The translations under genes and the position numbers were made by a program. Below are positions 7,469-15,282 of a stretch of DNA of 21,570 nt, piece by piece (within the stretch, counting starts at the first letter, position 1; the number at the start of each line of letters is the position of its first letter). The notes under the pieces are model-generated. The model worked only from the letters and a program-made list of their open reading frames with translations, had not been told where the DNA came from and did not search any database. This DNA is from Campylobacteraceae bacterium (lineage in GTDB: Bacteria > Campylobacterota > Campylobacteria > Campylobacterales > Sulfurospirillaceae). The stretch is taken from positions 1 to 21,570 of the forward strand of contig JALUMZ010000295.1 in the NCBI GenBank assembly GCA_027055635.1, given 5' to 3'.

Positions 7469-8953
7469 TTATACCAATGGTTTATCCATCTCTTTTGGGA
7501 TTTCCAAACCCATCAATTTTAAAACTGTAGGAGCTACATTGTTTAGCCCTCCGTTTACTACTTTTTTTATATCTTTGGCTTTAACAAAACAAAAAACATC
7601 AAAAGTTGTATGATTTGTCAAAATTTCGCCTTTTTCATTTTCCATTTGCTCACAATTTCCATGATCACTTATCAAAATAAAAGAGTAATTTTGCTCATCA
7701 CACTTTTTTAGAATCCTTCCTATCTGTTTATCAACTGCCTCAACTGCCTCAACTACTGCACTATAATTTCCTGTATGACCAACCATATCGCCATTTGCAA
7801 AATTTACCACTATAAAATCATAGCCTGCCTGCATAGATGTTAAAACTGCATCCCCTACCTCAACACTACTCATCTCTGGTTTTAAATCATAGGTAGCAAC
7901 CTTTGGACTAGGTATAAGCACTCTGCTCTCTCCAATATCAGGCTCTTCAACGCCACCATTTAAGAAAAAAGTTACATGTGCATATTTTTCAGTTTCAGCT
8001 ATATGCATTTGCGATAATCCACTATCTGAAATCACATCTGCTAGCGTATTCTTTGGAGGAGTTGAGGGAAACATAACTTCAAATGGATAAGAAGCATCAT
8101 ATTCTGTTATCGTTATACTAGAAATCGCGCTCTTGTCTCTCTTAAATTCATTGAAATCTCGAATTCCTATAGCAGCAGATAATTCTCTCATCCTATCATT
8201 TCTAAAGTTTGCAAAAATTACACCATCTTTTTCATCCATGCCTAAATAATCTAGCATACTAACTGGCTCTATAAACTCATCCGTGATATCTTTTGAGTAA
8301 GAATCTTTTATATAATTTTGAGGACTTTTATCTGTTTTTTGTTTCGCATCTACTATCACATCATAAGCTTTTTTTACTCTATCCCATCTATTGTCTCTGT
8401 CCATCGCATAAAATCTTCCACAAATCGTAGCAATTTTTATATCTTTATCACAAATATTCTCTAGCTGTTCAATAAAATCTATACCGGATGTCGGGCTCAC
8501 ATCTCTCCCATCTGTAATAACATGTAAAAAAACTTTTTTGCCACTATCTTTTGCTATTTTTGCAAGGGCGATGATGTGATCTATATGAGAGTGAACACCC
8601 CCGTCGCTAACCAATCCGACTATATGAATATCACCTTTAACTCCCAATATATCCTTTAGGGCTGGATTATTTTTGAGAGTATCCTCTTTTATAGCCAAAG
8701 AGATTTTTACAAGATTTTGATACATCACTCGTCCTGCACCTATACACATATGACCTACTTCACTATTTCCCATCTGTCCCTCGGGGAGTCCAACTGCAAG
8801 CCCGGAAGTTTTAATCAATGAATTTGGAACTTCTTTAAAAAGTTTATCATAAGTCGGTTTTTTAGCATTTGCAAAGGCATTTGCTTTTAAATCAGGGTTA
8901 TACCCTATGCCATCAGTAATAACTAAAATAGTTTTTTGAATATCTTTTTTCAC
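7469..8953 (-). CDS. gpmI: 2,3-bisphosphoglycerate-independent phosphoglycerate mutase
   Basis: This 494-aa cytosolic Mn-dependent enzyme interconverts 3- and 2-phosphoglycerate in glycolysis/gluconeogenesis. Alkaline-phosphatase-superfamily metal motifs are visible: D14 in VITDGIGYN, catalytic S64 in GQMGNSEVGHM, DGRDVSP, CGRFYAMDRDNRW, and ISDHGN with NHTTF near the C-terminus. The length is somewhat under the ~510 aa of E. coli GpmI. The start is a GTG (8951-8953) with AAAGGA ideally placed upstream, and no better ATG exists. It is first in the minus-strand operon. Its -10 (8998-9003) lies only 8 bp from the end of the MITE-like element. Confidence 0.96.
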   Translation of the reverse strand: MKKDIQKTILVITDGIGYNPDLKANAFANAKKPTYDKLFKEVPNSLIKTSGLAVGLPEGQMGNSEVGHMCIGAGRVMYQNLVKISLAIKEDTLKNNPALKDILGVKGDIHIVGLVSDGGVHSHIDHIIALAKIAKDSGKKVFLHVITDGRDVSPTSGIDFIEQLENICDKDIKIATICGRFYAMDRDNRWDRVKKAYDVIVDAKQKTDKSPQNYIKDSYSKDITDEFIEPVSMLDYLGMDEKDGVIFANFRNDRMRELSAAIGIRDFNEFKRDKSAISSITITEYDASYPFEVMFPSTPPKNTLADVISDSGLSQMHIAETEKYAHVTFFLNGGVEEPDIGESRVLIPSPKVATYDLKPEMSSVEVGDAVLTSMQAGYDFIVVNFANGDMVGHTGNYSAVVEAVEAVDKQIGRILKKCDEQNYSFILISDHGNCEQMENEKGEILTNHTTFDVFCFVKAKDIKKVVNGGLNNVAPTVLKLMGLEIPKEMDKPLV

Positions 8954-8997
8954 TTTTTTCCTTTAAATTACCATCCTATAAGCAATATTTTACTAAA

Positions 8998-9003
8998 ATT
9001 ATA
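8998..9003 (-). promoter_or_regulatory. Putative -10 box for gpmI-fabG-acpP-fabF-accA
   Basis: A perfect TATAAT on the minus strand, 45 nt before the gpmI GTG. The place where a -35 would sit falls in the left terminal repeat of the 9011-9193 element, so upstream promoter sequence has been supplied or replaced by that element. Confidence 0.5.
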
Positions 9004-9010
9004 CTTTCAA

Positions 9011-9193
9011 TAGACTTGTTGTGATATAAAAATATATCACAAATAGGATTTAAAGGGGTAAAATTGTGCAAAACATTTTTTGAGGCATAGCCAAAGCTAT
9101 GGTGATAAAATTTTTTGTGCAAGATTGCTCCTTTAAAGCCTATCCTTTGGGCTTTACACATTCGTGATATATTTTTATATCACAACAAGTCTA
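9011..9193. mobile_element. MITE-like element: 183 bp with perfect 30-bp terminal inverted repeats
   Basis: Bases 9011-9040 and 9164-9193 are exact reverse complements, 30 of 30. Each terminal repeat itself holds the palindrome GTGATATA-AAAA-TATATCAC. Further in, 9043-9056 pairs with 9130-9143 at 13 of 14 positions, the GTGCA-rich stretches near 9065 and 9115 pair loosely, and CATAGC-CAAA-GCTATG (9086-9101) forms the centre. The outermost bases are TA at both ends, consistent with a TA target duplication as made by IS630/Tc1-mariner elements. No transposase or convincing ORF is inside. It sits between divergent genes, so a terminator role is unlikely. The mobile interpretation is inference; a long regulatory palindrome is the alternative. 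Confidence 0.65.
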
Positions 9194-9214
9194 AAAAATA
9201 TAAATGGATTTTTT

Positions 9215-10279
9215 ATGCTCTATTGGCTCTATCAAGCAACTCACATCAACATTTTTCAATACATCACTGTCCGTTCCGGTATTGCATTTTTTATCTCACT
9301 CTTTATAAGTATGTACCTTATGCCAAAATTTATAAAATGGGCAAAAAACAAAAATGCAAACCAACCCATATACTATTTAGCGCCACAAGGACATCAATCA
9401 AAAGGAAAAACTCCTACTATGGGTGGATTAGTAATTGTATTTTCAGCTCTCATAGCAATCCTAATATGTGTAAATTTAACAAACATATTTGCCTTAGTAG
9501 GATTTGGTGTTATAACTCTATTTGGATTGATTGGCATAAAAGATGATATATCAAAAATAGTCGGTAAAAACAACAACTCCGGTTTAAGTGCAAGATTAAA
9601 ATTTTCTCTACAATTTACCTCTGCACTTGTAATTTCATATTTCCTATATCAAAGCACTGTTTTAGACACAAGTCTATTTTTACCATTTTACAAACACCCC
9701 GTACTAGATATGCAGTGGTTTGCTGTTTTCTTTTGGGCTTTTGTCATGGTATCGTCAAGTAATGCAGTAAACCTTACGGACGGGCTGGATGGACTAGCAA
9801 CAGTGCCATCTATACTGTCCATGCTCACTCTTGGTATATTTGTTTACATCAGTGGTCATGCTATACTTAGCGGATACCTGCTCTTACCAAAGATAAGTGG
9901 TATAGGTGAAGTAGTTATCATAGCTGCTTCCTTAATAGGTTCACTTGTGGGTTTTTTATGGTATAACTGCTACCCTGCTGAAGTATTTATGGGAGATAGC
10001 GGGAGTTTGAGTTTGGGAGCTTTTATAGGATATATGGCGATAATCTCAAAAAATGAATTTCTGCTCATTCTTGTCGGCTTTGTTTTCGTATTAGAGACGA
10101 TGTCGGTGATCTTGCAAGTCGGGAGTTTCAAGACTAGAAAAAAAAGAGTTTTTCTTATGGCTCCTATTCATCACCATTTTGAGATAAAAGGCTGGGCTGA
10201 AAATAAGATAATAGTAAGATTTTGGATTATGGCTCTCATATCAAATATCATAGCACTAACGGCTCTTAAAATCAGATGA
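9215..10279 (+). CDS. mraY: Phospho-N-acetylmuramoyl-pentapeptide transferase
   Basis: This 354-aa polytopic membrane enzyme with about ten helices moves phospho-MurNAc-pentapeptide from UDP onto undecaprenyl phosphate, giving lipid I. Signatures are TPTMGG (66-71), the DD pair D110/D111, NLTDGLDGLA (D189, D192), FMGDSGS (D261) and the histidine cluster PIHHHFE (HHH 319-321). The frame is open further upstream to a GTG at 9164, but those codons lie in the right terminal repeat of the MITE-like element. MLYWLY aligns with the usual start of the family, so the ATG at 9215 is chosen. GGA at 9206-9208 is a weak ribosome binding site. It overlaps murD by 4 nt (ATGA). Confidence 0.95.
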   Translation: MLYWLYQATHINIFQYITVRSGIAFFISLFISMYLMPKFIKWAKNKNANQPIYYLAPQGHQSKGKTPTMGGLVIVFSALIAILICVNLTNIFALVGFGVITLFGLIGIKDDISKIVGKNNNSGLSARLKFSLQFTSALVISYFLYQSTVLDTSLFLPFYKHPVLDMQWFAVFFWAFVMVSSSNAVNLTDGLDGLATVPSILSMLTLGIFVYISGHAILSGYLLLPKISGIGEVVIIAASLIGSLVGFLWYNCYPAEVFMGDSGSLSLGAFIGYMAIISKNEFLLILVGFVFVLETMSVILQVGSFKTRKKRVFLMAPIHHHFEIKGWAENKIIVRFWIMALISNIIALTALKIR

Positions 10280-11472
10280 TAGCACTATTTGGATATGGAA
10301 AAACCACTAAAGCCATAGCAAAAAGATTTCAAAACTGCCAAATTTTTGACGACCATTTTAAAGAAAAAAGCTTTGATGAGTTTGGCAACGAACTACTTCC
10401 ACCAAATAAATTTAATCCAAAAAACTCTGATATTCAGATACCAAGCCCTAGTTTTCCACAAAACCATCCTCTTGTAAAAAAAGCAACAAATCTAGTAAGC
10501 GAATATGATTTTTTTGCAAAAGATATGCCGTTTTCGATCTGGATAAGCGGAACGAACGGTAAAACAACTACCACCCAAATGTTGGATCTTATCTTCAAAG
10601 AAAGAGGTGCAGAGTGTGGAGGAAATATAGGAAATCCTCTTGCCAATTTAGACAAAAACAGTAAATTATGGATACTAGAAACCAGTTCTTATATGCTCTA
10701 CCAAACAAAAACAGCAACCCCGGATATATATCTACTTTTGCCCATAAAGCCTGATCATTTGAGTTGGCACGGTAGTTTCAAAGAGTATGAAAAGGCAAAA
10801 CTGAGTCCTCTTATAAGGATGCAAGAGGGATCTGTGGCTATAATCCCGAAAAAATATGAAGGTATTGATACTTTAGCGCACACTATAACCTACAACGATG
10901 AATTTGACCTAGCAAAAAAAATGCAAATAGATATAGAAAAGATTAAATTTCAAACCCCTTTTTTACTTGATGCCATACTTGCTGTTTGTGCAGAAAAGAT
11001 ACTGCTTGGAAGTGTAAACTATAGAAAAATAAACAGTTTTAAAACCGATGTTCATAAATTAGAAGAGTTCAAAGATAAAAAAGGCAGAATATGGGTCAAC
11101 GATTCTAAAGGTACAAACCTAGATGCAACTCTAGAAGCCGTAAAAAGATACAAAGATAGAGATTTGATACTTATACTAGGAGGGGATGACAAAGGGGTAG
11201 ATCTAACGCCTCTTTTTAAGATGCTCGAACCTCTACATGTAGAGATCTTTGCCATAGGCACAAATACTGATAAATTGGTAGATTTTTGTACATCAATAGA
11301 CAAAAAGGTAACTGCTTCATATGAGTTAAAAAAGGCTATGGAAGAGATACAAAATATACATACTCAAGATAGAGTCGTTCTTTTATCACCTGCTGCTTCA
11401 AGTTTAGATCAATTTTCCTCTTATGCAAAAAGAGGCGATGTATTTAAAAAATTAGCCCTTACTACCAAATAA
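10276..11472 (+). CDS. murD: UDP-N-acetylmuramoylalanine--D-glutamate ligase
   Basis: This 398-aa cytosolic ATP-dependent Mur ligase adds D-Glu to UDP-MurNAc-L-Ala. The P-loop GTNGKTTT is at 92-99. The central domain carries LETSSYML, PDHLSWHGSFKEYEKAK and, after it, WVNDSKGTNLDAT, which matches the MurD pattern. The C-terminal Rossmann-like domain has LILGGDDKGVDL and ends with LLSPAASSLDQFSSYAKRGDVF, the MurD substrate-binding block. The N-terminal UDP-binding domain is short, so the protein is smaller than the ~440 aa of E. coli, as in other Campylobacterota. The ATGA overlap with mraY implies coupled translation of consecutive peptidoglycan steps. Confidence 0.95.
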   Translation: MIALFGYGKTTKAIAKRFQNCQIFDDHFKEKSFDEFGNELLPPNKFNPKNSDIQIPSPSFPQNHPLVKKATNLVSEYDFFAKDMPFSIWISGTNGKTTTTQMLDLIFKERGAECGGNIGNPLANLDKNSKLWILETSSYMLYQTKTATPDIYLLLPIKPDHLSWHGSFKEYEKAKLSPLIRMQEGSVAIIPKKYEGIDTLAHTITYNDEFDLAKKMQIDIEKIKFQTPFLLDAILAVCAEKILLGSVNYRKINSFKTDVHKLEEFKDKKGRIWVNDSKGTNLDATLEAVKRYKDRDLILILGGDDKGVDLTPLFKMLEPLHVEIFAIGTNTDKLVDFCTSIDKKVTASYELKKAMEEIQNIHTQDRVVLLSPAASSLDQFSSYAKRGDVFKKLALTTK

Positions 11473-11481
11473 CTAAATGCT

Positions 11482-12261
11482 TCAATTTGGTAACTTTAGA
11501 GTTAAACTGATAGGACAATGATCACTACCAAGTATATCATCATGAATTTTGGCATCTACGATATACTCTTCCAAATCTTGTGAAACAAAAAAATAATCTA
11601 TCCTCCATCCGACATTGTTACCTCTTGCCCCAGCCCTATATGACCACCAGGAGTATCTGTCTTTTATATCACCATTTATATGTCTAAATGTATCTATATA
11701 ACCATTTGATAACAATTTATCTATCCACTCTCTCTCTATCTTTAAAAAACCTGATATGTTTTCATTGGCTTTAGGACGAGCCAAATCTATCTCTTTATGG
11801 GCTGTATTGACATCTCCACAGATAATCAATGATTTTCCCTCTTTACGAAGTTTTTGACAATGAGTAAAAAATCTATCATAAAAAGCCATCTTATAGGCTA
11901 GGCGTTCTTCATTTCTTTGTCCATTTGGAAAATAGACATTCAAAAAAACTATATTTTTATAATGAAACTCATTGATTCTTCCTTCATCTAATATATCAAC
12001 ATTTTGTGCTATACCTGTTTTTTCAGATGGTACAGAGCTAAAAAGCGCTACTCCTGATTGACCTTTTTTGCTTGATGAGTTCACATGAATCTCACAAAAA
12101 TTTTTCTCAAATATTGTCGATGGTATCTGCTCTTTTTGGGCTTTTATCTCCTGAAGTGCTAAAAAATCAACTTTTTTTTCATCTACCCACCTTAGTGCTT
12201 CTTTTTTATCAACAGCCCTTATGCCATTTACATTCCAGGATATAAAATTTAACTCTTCCAT
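11482..12261 (-). CDS. xth: Exodeoxyribonuclease III (AP endonuclease)
   Basis: This 259-aa EEP-fold nuclease cuts 5' of abasic sites and degrades 3' ends of duplex DNA in base-excision repair. Key residues are N10 in ISWNVNGIRA, E38 in LALQEIK, the GDVNTAHKEIDLARPK block with catalytic D and N, WRIDYFF, and D247/H248 in SDHCPISL. The frame extends 13 codons upstream, but AGGA lies 7 nt before the ATG at 12261 and the alignable protein begins with MEELNFISWN. It stands alone: murD converges 9 nt away, and the FecR-gene operon diverges after 69 nt. Confidence 0.94.
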   Translation of the reverse strand: MEELNFISWNVNGIRAVDKKEALRWVDEKKVDFLALQEIKAQKEQIPSTIFEKNFCEIHVNSSSKKGQSGVALFSSVPSEKTGIAQNVDILDEGRINEFHYKNIVFLNVYFPNGQRNEERLAYKMAFYDRFFTHCQKLRKEGKSLIICGDVNTAHKEIDLARPKANENISGFLKIEREWIDKLLSNGYIDTFRHINGDIKDRYSWWSYRAGARGNNVGWRIDYFFVSQDLEEYIVDAKIHDDILGSDHCPISLTLKLPN

Positions 12262-12330
12262 GTTGATCCTATTTGTTTTTAACCAACATTTTAGTATCAT
12301 TCAACAAAATTATTCATAAAAGGAAATATA

Positions 12331-12750
12331 ATGCGTATATTACTCAGTTTTGTATTGCTTGTCTCTTTTCTATTCGCTCAGGATATTGCGATAGTAAAGA
12401 AAGTTACAGGTAAAGTGTTTGCCAAGAGGGCGGAAAAGAATATCAGGTTAAATATCGGAAATAAGTTGCAAAAAGGAGATATTATAATTACCAAAAAAGA
12501 TAGTTCGATTGGTGTAATATTTCATGATGGAACTCTTCTTTCCTTAGGTGAAAATAGTATATTGTCCGTTGACAAATACATATTTGAACCGGCTAATAAG
12601 AAATTTGCATTTGATATCAATATGAAAAAAGGATTAGCGACTTTTGAATCCGGCAAAATTGGAAAGCTATCTCCAGATTCTGTGCACTTCAATGTTCCAG
12701 AGGGCACTATTGGAATTCGTGGTACTAAATTTTATGTGGAGGTGAAATAG
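12331..12750 (+). CDS. Secreted FecR-domain protein
   Basis: The product is 139 aa. A Sec signal peptide MRILLSFVLLVSFLFA, with likely cleavage before Q17, sends it to the periplasm. The rest is one FecR domain with the usual landmarks: GNKLQKGDIIIT, IFHDGTLLSLGENS, ESGKIGKLSPDS and the terminal TIGIRGTKFYVE. There is no membrane helix or anti-sigma segment, so it is not a classical FecR sigma regulator. Free-standing FecR-domain proteins often lie next to CHASE2 signalling proteins, as here. It is the first of three tightly spaced genes; its partner is probably the OmpA-like protein or the CHASE2 sensor domain. RBS AAAGGAAA is good. The domain call is firm, the role inferred. Confidence 0.85.
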   Translation: MRILLSFVLLVSFLFAQDIAIVKKVTGKVFAKRAEKNIRLNIGNKLQKGDIIITKKDSSIGVIFHDGTLLSLGENSILSVDKYIFEPANKKFAFDINMKKGLATFESGKIGKLSPDSVHFNVPEGTIGIRGTKFYVEVK

Positions 12751-12752
12751 TC

Positions 12753-13355
12753 ATGGAAGTAGCAGTAATTTTAACATGGATAGGTATGATAGTTGCATCA
12801 CTTATGCAAAGTCCCACTCCTACTACTACAGTCGTATTGGTTGATAATGATAAATCACACAATGCAATTGTTGTGCAAACAAAAGCCGGTTTAGTTACAA
12901 TTGATAAACCTGGAAATTATGTAAATCTAACTTCAGCAAAACAGAAACCAAGTGCTATAAAAACAATGAGCAAAGCAGAAATAGCTAAGAGATTCAAAAG
13001 TGCTATAAAAGCTCAACCTGCAAAACCAATACATATATATCTATATTTTCAAAACGGTACTAGTAAATTAACAAAAGAATCCTTAAGCCAACTCCCATAC
13101 ATATACAAACTCATAAAAGAGAGGGCTCCTTGTGATGTTAATATAATCGGACATACAGACACAACAGGTTCTCAAAAAATAAACCTAAGACTTTCACTAA
13201 AAAGAGCAGAGGAAATAAAAAAATGGATATTGTCAAAAAATACAACCCTAAATAATTTAAAAGTTGAATCTTACGGAGAAAATGACCTTTTGGTTCCAAC
13301 CCCGGACAATGTAGCTGAACCAAAAAATCGTACGGTTGAACTTTTAATAAGATAA
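12753..13355 (+). CDS. OmpA-C (peptidoglycan-binding) family envelope protein
   Basis: The product is 200 aa. A hydrophobic stretch (about 3-18) with no preceding positive charge may be a signal anchor; there is no lipobox cysteine. A middle region contains KAGLVTIDKPGNYVNLTSA. An OmpA-C domain spans about 93-200 and includes IIGHTDTTGS (D136), NLRLSLKRAEEI (R151) and PKNRTVELLIR, the residues expected to bind diaminopimelate of peptidoglycan. GGAGGTG about 8 nt before the ATG lies inside the end of the FecR gene, and the gap is only 2 nt. It likely anchors the FecR/CHASE2 system to the cell wall. YfiB, the OmpA-like part of YfiBNR, is a functional analogy, not a proven homologue. Confidence 0.8.
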   Translation: MEVAVILTWIGMIVASLMQSPTPTTTVVLVDNDKSHNAIVVQTKAGLVTIDKPGNYVNLTSAKQKPSAIKTMSKAEIAKRFKSAIKAQPAKPIHIYLYFQNGTSKLTKESLSQLPYIYKLIKERAPCDVNIIGHTDTTGSQKINLRLSLKRAEEIKKWILSKNTTLNNLKVESYGENDLLVPTPDNVAEPKNRTVELLIR

Positions 13356-13369
13356 AGAAGTAAACATAA

Positions 13370-15268
13370 TTGAAATACATCAAAATACTCTACGGGATTA
13401 TTTTTGCACTTTTGGTATATTTTACCACATACAAGAGTAATATAGCAGAGTATTTTGATTATAAATTTTTCGATATAGGCAGTACCCTAGTAAGCAATAA
13501 TGCAAAACAAATAGACTCTTCAGTCATTGTTGTAGATATAGATGAGAAAAGCTTAAGGTACTTAGGTCAATGGCCTTGGTCAAGATTGATTTTGGCAAAG
13601 CTGATGGAAAATATCCTAAGTGCAAAACCAACAAACATAGGTATGGATATAATCTTTCCCGAGAGAGACAAAACATCACTCATAGAAATATCAAGATTTT
13701 TTAAAAATTACTATTCTCAAGAGATAAAAATATCTGGTACCAATAAACAGATGTATGACAATGACAAAGTATTTGCAGATGCCATAAAAAATGCTCAAGT
13801 AACAATGCCTGTATATATGACAAATAAAATCAGTAAAAAATGTTACATTCCTACAAAAAATAGATACAAACCTCAAAAAATTGATACAATATATACTTCT
13901 GCTTATATGCTGTGTAATCTTGATATTTTGCAAAAAAACAGTTCAAATATCGGTTTTATAAATGCTCAAGAAGACAAAGATGGAATACTCAGAAGAGTTC
14001 CTGCATTTATCAAATATAAAAATTACTATATTCCATCATTTGCTTTGGCAAATCTTATGAATATAGACAATATCAAGGTGAGCAATAATTTGATATCTAT
14101 ACTCGGTCATGATTTCAAAACAGATAAAAATTCAAATATTTTACTTAATTTTTACGACAAACAATCATATCAACATATATCAGCCGTAGATATACTATCA
14201 AATAACTTTGACAAAAAAAGACTATTAGGAAAATTTGTGCTTATCGGTACTACTGCGGTAGGACTGCATGATAGGTATGTAGCCACTTCAGGAGATATTA
14301 TCCCCGGTATTTATGTGCACGCCACCATAATAGACAATATACTTCATGATTCAACTATATACCAACCAAAATATCTAAAATCCTTAAACTATATAATTGC
14401 TTTCTTTTTATCTTTGGCTCTTTTAATTCTAGTTTATAAAAAATTCTATATGTCCTTTATACTACTGTTTTTAGGTCCAACGATACTATACCTTATATTA
14501 GGAATATTTTTACTAAAAAGACATATATATATTTCAATCGGATCTTTTTTGATACCGTACTTTATCTTCTTCTTATTTGTAAATATTATTTTTATCTTTT
14601 TCTACTACAAAGAGAAAAAAATATTTCTTGAAAGACTTACAAATGCACATTTTGAAACGATAGACAGTATGTCATTGATCGCAGAGACGAGAGATGCAGA
14701 GACAGGAGCTCATATCATAAGAACAAAAGAGTATATGAAGTCTCTAGCAGACTATCTGCATGAAAAGAATTTATATAAAAATAAATTAACAAAAAACTAT
14801 AGAAATCTGATATATAGAGCAACTCCTCTTCATGATATTGGAAAAGTTGGAATTCCTGATGCTATACTAAAAAAACCTGATAAGCTAGACAAAGATGAAT
14901 ACGAAATCATGAAAGAGCACAGCGAAATCGGTAAAAACATCATAGAAAATGCAATGAAAAATGATGAAAACAATCAATTTTTACAAATAGCATACAATAT
15001 AGCCTACTATCACCACGAAAGATGGGATGGCACAGGATACCCTTGCGGAATCAAAAAGACCGAGATTCCATTGGAGGCTAGGATGATGGCATTGGCAGAT
15101 GTTTATGATGCCCTAATAAGCAAAAGGTGTTACAAACTATCTTTTGGTTTTAAAGAGTCAGAAGAGATTATAATCAAAGGAAAAGGAACACATTTTGACC
15201 CGACTCTAGTAGAAGCTTTCATAGCGTTAAAATACAAATTTAGAGAAATAGCAACATCTATACAGTAA
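13370..15268 (+). CDS. CHASE2 sensor - HD-GYP cyclic-di-GMP phosphodiesterase
   Basis: The product is 632 aa. A first membrane helix (about 7-22) is followed by a periplasmic CHASE2 domain (about 45-320; IVVDIDEKSLRYLGQWPWSR and IGMDIIFPERD are typical). Three helices lie at about 340-413, then a cytosolic HD-GYP domain (about 430-625). The HD motif is H488-D489 (LHDIGKVGIPD), and HHERWDGTGYP (548-558) holds the GYP motif, so it should hydrolyse c-di-GMP. This is a predicted envelope-responsive phosphodiesterase whose signal may come from the FecR and OmpA-like proteins encoded just upstream (14 nt gap). The start is TTG: an in-frame TAA sits directly before it, no ATG precedes the first helix, and the ribosome binding site is weak. 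Its stop is 14 nt from that of the convergent GGDEF gene. Confidence 0.9.
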   Translation: MKYIKILYGIIFALLVYFTTYKSNIAEYFDYKFFDIGSTLVSNNAKQIDSSVIVVDIDEKSLRYLGQWPWSRLILAKLMENILSAKPTNIGMDIIFPERDKTSLIEISRFFKNYYSQEIKISGTNKQMYDNDKVFADAIKNAQVTMPVYMTNKISKKCYIPTKNRYKPQKIDTIYTSAYMLCNLDILQKNSSNIGFINAQEDKDGILRRVPAFIKYKNYYIPSFALANLMNIDNIKVSNNLISILGHDFKTDKNSNILLNFYDKQSYQHISAVDILSNNFDKKRLLGKFVLIGTTAVGLHDRYVATSGDIIPGIYVHATIIDNILHDSTIYQPKYLKSLNYIIAFFLSLALLILVYKKFYMSFILLFLGPTILYLILGIFLLKRHIYISIGSFLIPYFIFFLFVNIIFIFFYYKEKKIFLERLTNAHFETIDSMSLIAETRDAETGAHIIRTKEYMKSLADYLHEKNLYKNKLTKNYRNLIYRATPLHDIGKVGIPDAILKKPDKLDKDEYEIMKEHSEIGKNIIENAMKNDENNQFLQIAYNIAYYHHERWDGTGYPCGIKKTEIPLEARMMALADVYDALISKRCYKLSFGFKESEEIIIKGKGTHFDPTLVEAFIALKYKFREIATSIQ

Positions 15269-15282
15269 ATCTAATTGCTTCT

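Noticed and set aside
8976..9546. Two open frames on opposite strands (8976-9161 minus, 9115-9546 plus) that share the peptide DIFLYHNKS
   Set aside because: The shared peptide arises because the terminal repeats are perfect reverse complements. The frames otherwise cover the palindrome core and the mraY antisense or alternate frame, with no ribosome binding site or recognisable domain.
11463..11492. Inverted repeat TACCAAAT/ATTTGGTA between the convergent murD and xth stops
   Set aside because: Only 8 A/T-rich pairs with a 14-nt loop and no U-tract; too weak to call a terminator.
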